Assembly (NCBI GenBank): GCA_902782955.1
Contig: CACZPD010000066.1
Span: 1-14,204 of the forward strand
Reading direction: 5' to 3'
DNA from: an uncultured Erysipelotrichaceae bacterium
GTDB lineage: Bacteria > Bacillota_I > Bacilli_A > Erysipelotrichales > Erysipelotrichaceae
Length of the DNA: 14,204 nt
Below are positions 7,600-14,204 of this stretch, piece by piece (within the stretch, counting starts at the first letter, position 1; every line of letters begins with the position of its first letter). A model generated the notes under the pieces. That model was not told the DNA's origin. It saw nothing but the letters and a program-made list of their open reading frames with translations, and ran no database searches. Made by a program: the position numbers and the translations under genes.

Positions 7600-8019
7600 A
7601 TGGATCAGAAAAAGGAAATACTGGAAGCGATCAATGCGGGAAATGACGCGCTTTATCATCTGTCGCAGGCGGAAGAACTGCTCAATAAAGCCAAGAAATG
7701 GGGTCTGGTGGATCTTTTCGGCGGCGGCATGCTCATCAGTATGGGCAAGAATGCCAAAATGCGACAGGCAAATGATGAGATCATTGAAGCCAAGTACTGT
7801 ATTGAACGCCTGAAAAATGAATTGCGGGATGTGGAATCCTACATGCAGGTAGACTTTACCGTGGATGATTTCCTTTTCGTTGCGGATGTGCTGTTTGACA
7901 ATTTCATTTCCGATATCTATGTGCAGGAAAAGATCAACCAGGCTATTAAGCAGGTAAAGAACGCTGCCATGGAAATCGAATGTATTCTGGACGCTCTGGA
8001 CGAACTTTATGAAGGATGA
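7600..8019 (+). CDS. Unknown helical protein (139 aa), no ribosome binding site
   Basis: I do not recognise a named family. The 139-residue product is mostly helical, with heptad-like stretches at residues 1-32 and 55-82 and again at 108-137, split by a Gly-rich turn GLVDLFGGGMLISMGK (35-50). It has no signal peptide or clear membrane segment, so it is probably cytoplasmic. The W-G-x-x-D-x-x-G-G-G turn followed by a helix ending in NELRDVES looks like a conserved protein rather than a random frame. The start must be ATG 7600: an in-frame TAA lies 12 bases upstream. No Shine-Dalgarno sequence precedes it, and TAAACT/TATACA sits directly before the ATG, so the message may be leaderless or nearly so. 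Its last 11 bases overlap the radical SAM gene, implying co-transcription. Confidence 0.75.
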   Translation: MDQKKEILEAINAGNDALYHLSQAEELLNKAKKWGLVDLFGGGMLISMGKNAKMRQANDEIIEAKYCIERLKNELRDVESYMQVDFTVDDFLFVADVLFDNFISDIYVQEKINQAIKQVKNAAMEIECILDALDELYEG

Positions 8020-8923
8020 GAGATATTACAGCTTCAGCACCTTCTGCAAAAATACCTTCGGAAGAAGACTGTACCGCGCCGCGCTGGATGCCGGTATGAC
8101 ATGTCCGAACAGGGATGGCAGGGCCGGTACGCGGGGCTGTATTTTCTGTTCCGGAAAAGGGTCAGGCGAATTCGCACTGGCATATAAAGGACAAAAACTA
8201 TCCCGTGAAGATCTGATATGGAATCACCGGCCGGCACAACCCGGTGATTTTATTGCATATTTCCAGGCATTCACCAATACATACGCGCCGGCGGAACAGC
8301 TGAAAAAATTATTTACTGCTGCACTGTGCGATCCGTTGTTTGCGGGCATCGATATCGCCACAAGACCGGACTGCCTCGGTGAGGATGTCCTTGCGCTTCT
8401 CAGGGAGCTGAAAGAGGAATATCCGGATAAATTCATCTGGATCGAACTGGGACTGCAGACGATCCACGAAACAACAGCGAATTATATCCGCCGCGGATAT
8501 CCGCTGGCTGTTTTTGATGAAGCAGTAAAAAACCTGCATGAAATCGGGATCCCGGTGATTACACATGTCATTATCGGGCTGCCGGGCGAGGACAGGGAAA
8601 TGATCCTGGAAACGATACGGCATCTGAACAGACAGAAGATCGACGGGATCAAACTGCATCTGCTTCATATCCTGAAACATACCGATCTTGCGGAAGAATA
8701 TGAAAAAGGAATTTTTACGGCACTGGATGAAGATGCATATGTCAGTATTCTCTGTGACTGCATCGCAGCGCTGGATCCGCATATCGTCATACACCGGCTG
8801 ACCGGTGACGGTGACCGTGAAAACCTGATCGCACCGCGCTGGAGCCTGGATAAACGGCATGTACTCAACCGGATCCGGCATGAACTTGCCGTACGGGATA
8901 TTGAGCAGGGACAAAGTATGTAA
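8009..8923 (+). CDS. TIGR01212-type radical SAM protein (YtqA family)
   Basis: This 304-residue iron-sulfur enzyme is expected to use S-adenosylmethionine to make a radical. The cluster cysteines are in the spaced arrangement of this family: C32 in MTCPNRDG, then C44 and C47 in GCIFCSGKGSGEFA, a C-x11-C-x2-C pattern instead of the usual C-x3-C-x2-C. Further family segments are IATRPDCL (near 116-123), WIELGLQT with the following H-E-T-T (near 146-157), and GIPVITHVIIGLPGE (near 180-194), all parts of the Elp3-like radical SAM barrel. The length matches the family. B. subtilis YtqA has been linked to wobble-uridine modification of tRNA (as MnmL), which I recall from literature and cannot check here. 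The ATG lies inside the end of the preceding gene, with only a weak GGACGAA upstream, suggesting translational coupling. Confidence 0.9.
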   Translation: MKDERYYSFSTFCKNTFGRRLYRAALDAGMTCPNRDGRAGTRGCIFCSGKGSGEFALAYKGQKLSREDLIWNHRPAQPGDFIAYFQAFTNTYAPAEQLKKLFTAALCDPLFAGIDIATRPDCLGEDVLALLRELKEEYPDKFIWIELGLQTIHETTANYIRRGYPLAVFDEAVKNLHEIGIPVITHVIIGLPGEDREMILETIRHLNRQKIDGIKLHLLHILKHTDLAEEYEKGIFTALDEDAYVSILCDCIAALDPHIVIHRLTGDGDRENLIAPRWSLDKRHVLNRIRHELAVRDIEQGQSM

Positions 8924-8938
8924 AACAGTACAGCAGGA

Positions 8939-8966
8939 TTATTCTCTGAACACGTTTCAGTACAAT
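8939..8966 (+). promoter_or_regulatory. Weak candidate promoter with inverted repeat before the hydrolase-frlDB genes
   Basis: The 64-base gap after the radical SAM gene holds TTATTC (8939-8944) and TACAAT (8961-8966), 16 bases apart. The spacer contains the inverted repeat CTGAA-CACGT-TTCAG (8946-8960). This could give the sugar-amine genes separate, regulated transcription. The -35 match is poor, so read-through from upstream is equally possible. Confidence 0.3.
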
Positions 8967-8987
8967 ATCAATACAGGAGGATGCATT

Positions 8988-9866
8988 ATGCCCAGCATGA
9001 CAGAGATCATTCGAAAACAGTTCGCGGAAGGCGACAAAAAGCGTGACGAAGGACTTACAACACCCGAAGATGTTGTCCGTTTTGATGACATTGTTTACGG
9101 GGAAGACCCGGTATGGCAGGTTCTGGATGTGTACCGCCCGAAAGGAACGGAAGGAAAGCTTCCGGTCATCATCAGCGTGCACGGAGGTGCCTGGGTCTAT
9201 GGTGACAAGGAGGTCTATCAGTTCTACTGCATGTCACTGGCGCAGCGCGGATTCGCGGTCGTTAATTTTACCTACCGTCTTGCACCGGAAAACAAATTCC
9301 CGGCATCTTTGGAGGATACCAATTCTGTCTGCGGATGGGTCATGCGGAACGCAGACACATACGGTTTTGACACAGACAGGATCTTCATGGTCGGTGATTC
9401 CGCCGGCGCACACAATCTGACACTGTATACATGTATCCTGACCAATCCGGCATATGCCGCGAAATACCCGTTCGCTGTTCCGGAAGGATTCCATGTAAAA
9501 GCGGCAGCTCTGAACTGCGGTATTTATCAGATGGTCCGGAGCGAAAAAGATACCATGACGCCTGCCATGATGAAAGACATCCTGCCGCAGGGCGGAACGG
9601 ATGAAGAGATGGCGCTGCTGAGCGGAGTTTCCTATATCACGGAGAATTTCCCGCCGGTCTTTATCATGACAAGCAACGAAGATTTCCTGAATGAACAGCC
9701 GGAACTGCTTACACCTGTGCTGAAAAAACTCGGCATCCCGTTCGCATATCATTTCTACGGCACAAAGCAGAATCCGCTTGGACATGTATTCCACTGCAAT
9801 ATCCGTCTTGCGGAAGCGGCGTTATGCAATGATGAGGAATGCGCGTTCTTCCGCAAATATATGTAA
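8988..9866 (+). CDS. Alpha/beta hydrolase fold esterase (acetyl esterase/HSL-like)
   Basis: This 292-residue serine hydrolase has the full catalytic set: oxyanion-hole motif HGGAW (65-69), nucleophile S138 in GDSAG (136-140), acid D232 in TSNEDFLNEQ, and base H266 in LGHVFHCN. This is the layout of acetyl-esterase and hormone-sensitive-lipase-type enzymes acting on ester or similar bonds. No signal peptide is present, so it acts in the cytoplasm. The open frame extends upstream to 8859, but ATG 8988 is chosen because a strong AGGAGG lies seven bases upstream and the extension overlaps the radical SAM gene. Only one base separates its stop from the frlD-like start, tying it to the fructosamine genes. 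It may remove an acyl or peptide group from a sugar-amine substrate; that role is inference. Confidence 0.88.
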   Translation: MPSMTEIIRKQFAEGDKKRDEGLTTPEDVVRFDDIVYGEDPVWQVLDVYRPKGTEGKLPVIISVHGGAWVYGDKEVYQFYCMSLAQRGFAVVNFTYRLAPENKFPASLEDTNSVCGWVMRNADTYGFDTDRIFMVGDSAGAHNLTLYTCILTNPAYAAKYPFAVPEGFHVKAAALNCGIYQMVRSEKDTMTPAMMKDILPQGGTDEEMALLSGVSYITENFPPVFIMTSNEDFLNEQPELLTPVLKKLGIPFAYHFYGTKQNPLGHVFHCNIRLAEAALCNDEECAFFRKYM

Positions 9867-9867
9867 A

Positions 9868-10683
9868 ATGAAAAAACTGGTGACATTCGGTTCGCACTGC
9901 ATGGATCATTACCGGAATCTTGAAGGCGGGGTCTTTTTCGCCGGCGGCGGACCGGTCAATATGGCAGTGCATGCCAGAGAACTGGGAACGAACGCTGAAT
10001 ATGCAGGAGCGATCGGGAATGATGAAAACGGCATGTACCTTCTGCGGCAGCTGAAGGAAAGAAATATACCGGCAGATCATATCCATATTCTGGAAGGGAA
10101 AAGCGCAGTGTGCGATGTGGAGCTGCGCGGAAATGAGAGAATTCTTGGTGATTACGACGAGGGGGTTCTGTCCTCTTTTGTCCTGCCGGAAGAGGATATC
10201 ACCTTTATCGCTTCAGCGGATCTGGCTGTATCTGATCTGTGGGGAAGGCAGGAAGATGCCTTTCCGGCGATCCTTTCTGCCGGCGGACATCTTGCGTTTG
10301 ACGCCGCGGACAGACCGTTTGATGAGATAACACAGAAAGTTGTGCCGTATCTCGATCTTCTCTTTTTCTCATCTTCCGAAGACGATGACAGTCTGCGGCA
10401 GATCATGCGGGATTTTCAGAATCAGGGCATAGGTGTTGTTACCGCAATGCGCGGCGAAAAAGGATCGGTGACATTGGATCAGGATGGTTTCCATATCTGC
10501 GGTATCCATAAGACACAGATCATAACGGATACCATGGGTGCCGGGGACAGTTATATTGCCGGATTCCTGCATGGATATCTGAATGGATATGATACAGAAA
10601 AATGCATGGAACTCGGAAGCAGAAAAGCAAGTGAAACGCTTGGATATTACGGGGCGTTCAGACAGGAAGGAAGACATGGATAA
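9868..10683 (+). CDS. frlD: Fructoselysine 6-kinase-like PfkB sugar kinase
   Basis: This 271-residue PfkB kinase is predicted to phosphorylate the 6-position of fructoselysine or a related Amadori compound with ATP. It resembles E. coli FrlD along its length. The FAGGGPVNMAVHARELG segment (24-40) matches SGGNAVNVAV. GDYDEGVLSSFVLPEED (94-110) is very close to the GDYTEGVMADFALSEED block of FrlD, and DLWGRQEDAFPAILSAGG (123-140) also corresponds. The catalytic DTMGAGDSYIAGFLHGY follows, with GAGD at 224-227 and D227 as base. ATG 9868 is chosen over upstream in-frame starts because those lie inside the hydrolase gene and homology begins here. There is no clear ribosome binding site, so translation probably re-initiates from the hydrolase stop one base upstream. 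Eight bases overlap frlB. Exact substrate is uncertain. Confidence 0.85.
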   Translation: MKKLVTFGSHCMDHYRNLEGGVFFAGGGPVNMAVHARELGTNAEYAGAIGNDENGMYLLRQLKERNIPADHIHILEGKSAVCDVELRGNERILGDYDEGVLSSFVLPEEDITFIASADLAVSDLWGRQEDAFPAILSAGGHLAFDAADRPFDEITQKVVPYLDLLFFSSSEDDDSLRQIMRDFQNQGIGVVTAMRGEKGSVTLDQDGFHICGIHKTQIITDTMGAGDSYIAGFLHGYLNGYDTEKCMELGSRKASETLGYYGAFRQEGRHG

Positions 10684-11725
10684 ATATACGGAAAAAGAAC
10701 CGGTCCTCCGCAGTTTCAATGAGAAAGAAGTGCGTGAAGGTATTCAGGCCGGATTATCCCTGCGGAAACAGATCGAAGAAATCATCGACCGGATCTGGGC
10801 AGATGGTTTTGACGGCATCTGGTTTATCGGCATCGGCGGAACATACGCTTCATGCATGCAGGCGGAAGTATACATGCGCGGCCGTTCATCCCTGCCCGTT
10901 TTCGCTGACAACGCGGCGGAATTCCTGACGACTGGCAACAAAAGATTTTCTTCAGGATCAGTGGTGATCCTTTCTTCCGTATCCGGGACGACCGATGAAA
11001 TGGTCAGACTGGTGCGGTGTGTCAAAGAAAAAGGAGCGCGTGTATTCAGTTTCATCGACACACCGGGATCCCTGATGACACAGGAAAACATGTACGACTT
11101 CCTGGTTGTTTCGCCTAAGAATGAACAGCTCAAATTCTATGAAGTATGTAATTATCTGATGTATAAAAACGGGGAATTTCTGGATTATGCGCATTACTGC
11201 GCGATGAAGGAGGAACATCTCGCGGATGCCCTTGTGACGGTGGAAAAGGAAGCCGATGCATGGGGGAGGGAAACAGCCCGCAGTCTTTCAGCGTTCATAA
11301 AAGAACATCCGGATTATCCGCATTATTTTATCGGCAGCGGAAACCTGTACGGCGCGGCATATTCCCACGCGATGTGCTACTGGGAGGAACAGCTGTGGAT
11401 CCGTACAAAATCGATCTCCTGCCAGGAATTCTTTCATGGATGCCTGGAGATCGTTGTAAAGGATACCCCGGTTACATTGCTGGTCGGGGAGGATGAACAG
11501 CGGCCGCTGGCACTGCGCGTGGCTGCTTTCCTGCCGAAGGTCTGTGACAATTACCGTATCATCGATACGAAAGACTATGCGCTGGAAGGAATCGATCCAG
11601 AATACCGCAGAACGATCTCGCACCTGGTCGTACGGGCAGTGCTGAACCGCCTTGATGCCTATATGGAATACTATCTTCAGCATCCGATGACGACTCGCAG
11701 ATATTACAGACAGATGGAATACTAA
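10676..11725 (+). CDS. frlB: Fructoselysine-6-phosphate deglycase-like SIS protein
   Basis: This 349-residue sugar isomerase (SIS) domain protein is predicted to split fructoselysine 6-phosphate, or another 6-phosphorylated Amadori compound, into glucose 6-phosphate and the free amine. The first SIS domain has IWFIGIGGTYASCMQAE (48-64) and VVILSSVSGTTDEMV (96-110), where the S-x-S-G-x-T loop binds phosphate. The second has HYFIGSGNLYGAAYSHA (216-232). E238 and H254 in EEQLWIRTKSISCQEFFHG keep the 16-residue Glu-His spacing of the catalytic pair described for Salmonella FraB and seen in E. coli FrlB. The C-terminus RRYYRQMEY resembles the ERRYYGGLVEY tail of E. coli FrlB. ATG 10676 has AGGAAGG upstream and overlaps frlD by eight bases. 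A terminator follows within a few bases. FraB- or GfrE/F-like specificity cannot be excluded. Confidence 0.86.
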   Translation: MDKYTEKEPVLRSFNEKEVREGIQAGLSLRKQIEEIIDRIWADGFDGIWFIGIGGTYASCMQAEVYMRGRSSLPVFADNAAEFLTTGNKRFSSGSVVILSSVSGTTDEMVRLVRCVKEKGARVFSFIDTPGSLMTQENMYDFLVVSPKNEQLKFYEVCNYLMYKNGEFLDYAHYCAMKEEHLADALVTVEKEADAWGRETARSLSAFIKEHPDYPHYFIGSGNLYGAAYSHAMCYWEEQLWIRTKSISCQEFFHGCLEIVVKDTPVTLLVGEDEQRPLALRVAAFLPKVCDNYRIIDTKDYALEGIDPEYRRTISHLVVRAVLNRLDAYMEYYLQHPMTTRRYYRQMEY

Positions 11726-11746
11726 AAAAACCGGCCTGCCGGTTTT
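11724..11746. terminator. Bidirectional terminator between frlB and the GNAT gene
   Basis: AAAACCGG (11727-11734) pairs with CCGGTTTT (11739-11746) around the loop CCTG. There are seven A on the left and four T on the right, so the hairpin ends transcripts from both strands; on the minus strand it is followed by seven T. It overlaps the stop codons of both convergent genes, leaving only 19 bases between them. Confidence 0.85.
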
Positions 11747-12335
11747 ATTTCGGATCATAGATACATGTGAACATATGGAGGCCGCTTTCCAGTTCCTTTT
11801 CCTTGCGGACCGTCATGCCGATATGTTCATAGCGTTTTGCCTTTTCTTCGGAATCCGTATCCAGTACACACGGAATGCCGTGATGATCCGCTTCGTTAAA
11901 AGCTTCCTGCATCAGCCGGCGGAAAAATCCCTGATGCCGGTATTCCGGCCTAACACAGATGAACGAAACATCCACATAATCCGGAAGATCGGAAAAGGTA
12001 ATGCTGTAATCCTCCCAGTCACGCTGGGCCAGGATCAGTTTCTGCATGGCGGAAAAGGGAAGAAAGCGGAGATAGGAAACGAACAGGGAAAGTTCCCGGT
12101 ACCAGGGAATGCCCTGTTTTTTGCGGTGAAAGATGATGTAGCCTTCTTCTTTTTCGCTGCTTGCGTATACCGCCCTGATGCGTATGTATTCCTTCAGCAG
12201 AAGAAAGAAATATGTTTCCGCTTCCTTCCGGTTCAGACAGGAAGAGATCAGCCCTTCATCCGCAAGAAAAGATTCCGCGAAGGAGGATGCGGCCTGTCTG
12301 ATTTTTCCGGTGTCTGATGTTGTGAAAGGGATCAT
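11745..12335 (-). CDS. GNAT family N-acetyltransferase
   Basis: This 196-residue protein has the acetyl-CoA binding signature of the GNAT fold. VDVSFICVRPEYRHQGFFRRLMQEAFNEA (starting near residue 120) contains the strand 4 and R-x-x-G-x-x-R/K pyrophosphate loop, followed by GIPCVLDTDSEEKAKRYEHIGMTVRKEKEL, the usual end of the fold where a helix carries Y-E-x-x-G-M/F. The acceptor substrate is not evident; this layout resembles acetyltransferases annotated only as GNAT. A GTG start at 12353 would overlap the preceding stop (GTGA), but ATG 12335 is preferred because GGAG lies seven bases upstream and the GTG has none. It follows the YfcE-like gene by 14 bases and is probably co-transcribed with it. 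Downstream is the bidirectional terminator. Confidence 0.82.
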   Translation of the reverse strand: MIPFTTSDTGKIRQAASSFAESFLADEGLISSCLNRKEAETYFFLLLKEYIRIRAVYASSEKEEGYIIFHRKKQGIPWYRELSLFVSYLRFLPFSAMQKLILAQRDWEDYSITFSDLPDYVDVSFICVRPEYRHQGFFRRLMQEAFNEADHHGIPCVLDTDSEEKAKRYEHIGMTVRKEKELESGLHMFTCIYDPK

Positions 12336-12349
12336 GCGCAGGCTCCGGA

Positions 12350-12898
12350 TCACTCGAAACGGACAGACATATACGGTTCATGTTTTTCTGTATATACCGT
12401 AAATCCTTCCTCGTCCAGAATGCCGTATGTTTTCGGATGTCCGTTTTTCGGCAGGGAAATACTCCCCGGGTTCAGCATATAGATCCCGCCGCCGGCGAAA
12501 GCGGTCGGAACATGCGTATGTCCGGAAAGAAAGACATCTCCTTTTTTCAGACGGGGCATATGATCAGGCGCTGCGACATGGCCGTGGGTCATGAATACAC
12601 GTCGCTTTTCCAGGAAGAAAATGCTGTAGTCGGCAGTGATGGGGAAATCCAGCACCATCTGATCCACTTCCGCGTCGCAGTTGCCTCTGACGGCGGTGAT
12701 CTCTTCGCTGTGCCTGTTCATGACGGGAATCACTTCCTTCGGCGCGTACCCGGCCGGCAGGTCGTTCCGCGGACCGTGATACAGAATATCGCCGAGGCAC
12801 AGGATCTCCTTCAGCCCGTGTCTGACAAGTGCTTCTTCCATGACTGCAACGCCTGCCGCATCGCCGTGGATATCCGATATAACCAAAAATCGTTTCAT
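12350..12898 (-). CDS. yfcE: YfcE-type metallophosphodiesterase
   Basis: This 182-residue calcineurin-like phosphoesterase is close in length to E. coli YfcE (184). All metal-binding motifs are present: SDIHGD (8-13, D9 and H11), CLGDILYHGPRN (34-45, D37), RGNCD (71-75, N73), MTHGH (103-107) and SGHTHVP (125-131), with the family's LNPGSIS (142-148). The extended GDILYHGPRNDLP block is characteristic of the YfcE branch, which hydrolyses phosphodiesters such as bis-pNPP in vitro; its natural substrate is unknown. The frame is open to 13012, but ATG 12898 is chosen because GGGAGG lies five bases upstream and homology starts at MKRFLVISDIHG. A longer start would also run back into coaBC. It diverges from coaBC over a shared compact promoter. 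Confidence 0.93.
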   Translation of the reverse strand: MKRFLVISDIHGDAAGVAVMEEALVRHGLKEILCLGDILYHGPRNDLPAGYAPKEVIPVMNRHSEEITAVRGNCDAEVDQMVLDFPITADYSIFFLEKRRVFMTHGHVAAPDHMPRLKKGDVFLSGHTHVPTAFAGGGIYMLNPGSISLPKNGHPKTYGILDEEGFTVYTEKHEPYMSVRFE

Positions 12899-12912
12899 AA
12901 ACGCCTCCCGGT

Positions 12913-12943
12913 TCATTATAGCGTAAACGGCATGATATAATGA
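12913..12943. promoter_or_regulatory. Face-to-face divergent promoters for yfcE and coaBC
   Basis: TCATTATA (12913-12920) and TATAATGA (12936-12943) form a perfect eight-base inverted repeat. Each arm contains a perfect TATAAT: at 12936-12941 for coaBC on the plus strand, preceded by TG to make an extended -10, and at 12915-12920 on the minus strand for yfcE. Each strand's -35 region falls on the other's -10, so the two promoters overlap and should compete. Predicted start sites lie almost on the ribosome binding sites, giving leaders of roughly 10 bases. The -35 matches are weak on both sides. Confidence 0.65.
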
Positions 12944-12959
12944 CGCTGAGGAAAAGAAT

Positions 12960-14150
12960 ATGAAAAACAAATGTATTATAGTCGGCGTGACCGGCGGTAT
13001 TGCGGCATACAAGATATGCTCGCTTGTTTCTTCGCTGAAGAAAAAAGGATACGAAGTGCACGTGCTGATGACAAAGGAAGCAGAGGCTTTTGTGACGCCC
13101 CTGACGTTTCAGACACTGAGCGGACAGAGGGTGATCACGGATATGTTTTCCGTTGATTTTGTGCCGGATGTCCATCATATTTCACTGGCTGCGAAAGCAG
13201 ACCTGTTTGTGATCGCGCCGGCTACGGCAAATGTCATTGCCAAGATCGCGCACGGGATCGCCGATGATATGCTGACGACGACATTCCTGGCGGCTGAATG
13301 CACAAAACTCATCGTGCCGGCCATGAATACCCATATGCTGGAAAACCCTGTGACGCAGGATAATATCGCGATATGCAGGAAATACGGCATGCGGATCCAG
13401 GAAGCAGCTGAAGGCTATCTTGCCTGCGGGGATACCGGGAAGGGAAGACTCCCGGAACCGGATGAGATCCTGGACCGCATTGAGGAACTGCTTGAAGAAG
13501 ATAAATTCCTGAGCGGGAAGAAGGTCGTCATCTCGGCCGGACCGACGCAGGAAGCGATCGACCCGGTACGCTATATCACCAATCATTCCAGCGGTAAGAT
13601 GGGCTATGAACTGGCAAAGGCAGCCCGGAATTACGGGGCGGATGTGACGCTGGTCAGCGGTAAAACAAGTCTGGACCCGGTTGCCGGCGTGCATATGATC
13701 CCTGTGGTAAGCGCGGCGGATATGGCGGAAGCTGTCATCCGGGAAGCGGCGGATGCGGACGCGGTCATCATGTCTGCGGCAGTGGCGGATTATACACCTG
13801 CGGAGACAGCGGATCATAAGCTGAAGAAATCAGATGATGATATGTATATTTCCCTGAAGCGTACAACGGATATTCTCGCGTCGCTCGGAAAGACAAAACC
13901 GGAAGGGCAGGTCATCATCGGATTCGCGATGGAAACAGAAGACCTGATCGAGAACGCGTCAGGCAAGCTGGTAAAGAAAAACTGTGATTATATCGCGGCC
14001 AACAGCATTGCGGAAAAAGGAGCCGGTTTTGCCGGGGATACGAATCACGTCATCCTTCTCTCACGGGACGGGAAATATGATATCGGCATGCGTTCCAAAG
14101 AGGAAACGGCCGCAGAGATACTGAAACACTGCCTGAAAGGAAGATCATAA
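12960..14150 (+). CDS. coaBC: Bifunctional phosphopantothenoylcysteine decarboxylase / phosphopantothenate-cysteine ligase
   Basis: This 396-residue two-domain enzyme carries out two consecutive steps of coenzyme A synthesis: CTP-dependent joining of cysteine to 4'-phosphopantothenate, then flavin-dependent decarboxylation to 4'-phosphopantetheine. The N-terminal CoaC domain has GVTGGIAAYK (9-18), the active-site His in VHHISLAAKAD (H73), VPAMNTHML (119-127) with the substrate-clamp Asn123, and GYLACGDTGKGR (152-163) with Cys156. The CoaB domain begins near 186 with KKVVISAGPTQEAIDPVRYITNHSSGKMG. It includes SAAVADYTP (272-280) and KLKK (287-290), where Lys289 is expected to bind the acyl-cytidylate. 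Leu stands in place of the usual Trp after PAMN-x-x-M. GAGGA upstream supports the ATG. The coaX start follows one base after its stop, so the two pathway genes are linked. Confidence 0.96.
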   Translation: MKNKCIIVGVTGGIAAYKICSLVSSLKKKGYEVHVLMTKEAEAFVTPLTFQTLSGQRVITDMFSVDFVPDVHHISLAAKADLFVIAPATANVIAKIAHGIADDMLTTTFLAAECTKLIVPAMNTHMLENPVTQDNIAICRKYGMRIQEAAEGYLACGDTGKGRLPEPDEILDRIEELLEEDKFLSGKKVVISAGPTQEAIDPVRYITNHSSGKMGYELAKAARNYGADVTLVSGKTSLDPVAGVHMIPVVSAADMAEAVIREAADADAVIMSAAVADYTPAETADHKLKKSDDDMYISLKRTTDILASLGKTKPEGQVIIGFAMETEDLIENASGKLVKKNCDYIAANSIAEKGAGFAGDTNHVILLSRDGKYDIGMRSKEETAAEILKHCLKGRS

Positions 14151-14151
14151 A

Positions 14152-14204
14152 ATGCTGCTGACAGTAGATGTGGGCAATACGAATATTGCCATGGGAATTC
14201 TGAA
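14152..14204 (+). CDS. coaX: Type III pantothenate kinase, 5' end only
   Basis: Only the first 17 codons are inside the window, reading MLLTVDVGNTNIAMGIL. The V-D-V-G-N-T-N segment is the N-terminal phosphate-binding motif of type III pantothenate kinases, the ASKHA-fold enzymes that phosphorylate pantothenate in the first step of coenzyme A synthesis. The ATG lies one base after the coaBC stop. AAGGAAG, inside the end of coaBC, is eight bases upstream and serves as ribosome binding site. Adjacency to coaBC supports the call. The gene is cut by the window edge, not by a mutation that can be seen. Confidence 0.88.
   Translation, partial: MLLTVDVGNTNIAMGIL

Noticed and set aside
12899..13012. 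Longer N-terminus for the YfcE-like protein
   Set aside because: The added residues would be encoded opposite the start of coaBC and upstream of the -10 box, and homology starts at MKRFLVISDIHG, which has its own GGGAGG site.

Overview
The window looks like chromosomal DNA from a mid-GC Firmicute, most plausibly a gut Erysipelotrichaceae/Clostridia-type organism. This is inferred from strong AGGAGG-type ribosome binding sites, a UvrX-type Y-family polymerase paired with a YolD-like protein, type III pantothenate kinase (CoaX) instead of CoaA, and a CcpA cre-like site. The species cannot be named from sequence alone. Genes are tightly packed. I see no insertion sequence, phage, CRISPR, tRNA or rRNA, and no gene-free stretch longer than about 230 bases.

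Layout. (1) 8-358, minus: a small unknown protein with its own promoter, which carries a perfect palindrome between -35 and -10. (2) 582-2581, plus: the pseudouridine salvage pair psuK (kinase with an N-terminal winged helix) and psuG (glycosidase), with a clear promoter, an upstream cre-like site and a terminator. Together they turn pseudouridine into uracil and ribose 5-phosphate. (3) 2600-4516, minus: a translesion polymerase gene followed by a YolD-like gene, an SOS-type mutagenesis pair, convergent with psuG. (4) 4740-7484, plus: thymidine kinase, a GH1 6-phospho-beta-glucosidase and a cytidylate-kinase-like protein with an eroded P-loop, ending in a strong terminator. (5) 7600-11725, plus: an unknown helical protein, a YtqA-family radical SAM protein, then an alpha/beta hydrolase, a fructoselysine 6-kinase-like protein (FrlD) and a fructoselysine-6-phosphate deglycase-like protein (FrlB). 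The last three are almost fused end to end. A bidirectional terminator follows. (6) 11745-12898, minus: a YfcE-type phosphodiesterase followed by a GNAT acetyltransferase. (7) 12960-end, plus: coaBC and the first 17 codons of coaX, both for coenzyme A synthesis. Groups 6 and 7 diverge from a compact promoter whose two -10 boxes are mirror images.

Most of this is recognisable housekeeping and salvage metabolism. The points most worth following are the hydrolase-frlD-frlB cassette without a transporter, the cytidylate-kinase-like protein with a degraded nucleotide loop in a tdk operon, the self-contained regulatory layout around psuK, and several palindromic operator candidates. I did not find convincing evidence for a wholly new defence or mobile system.
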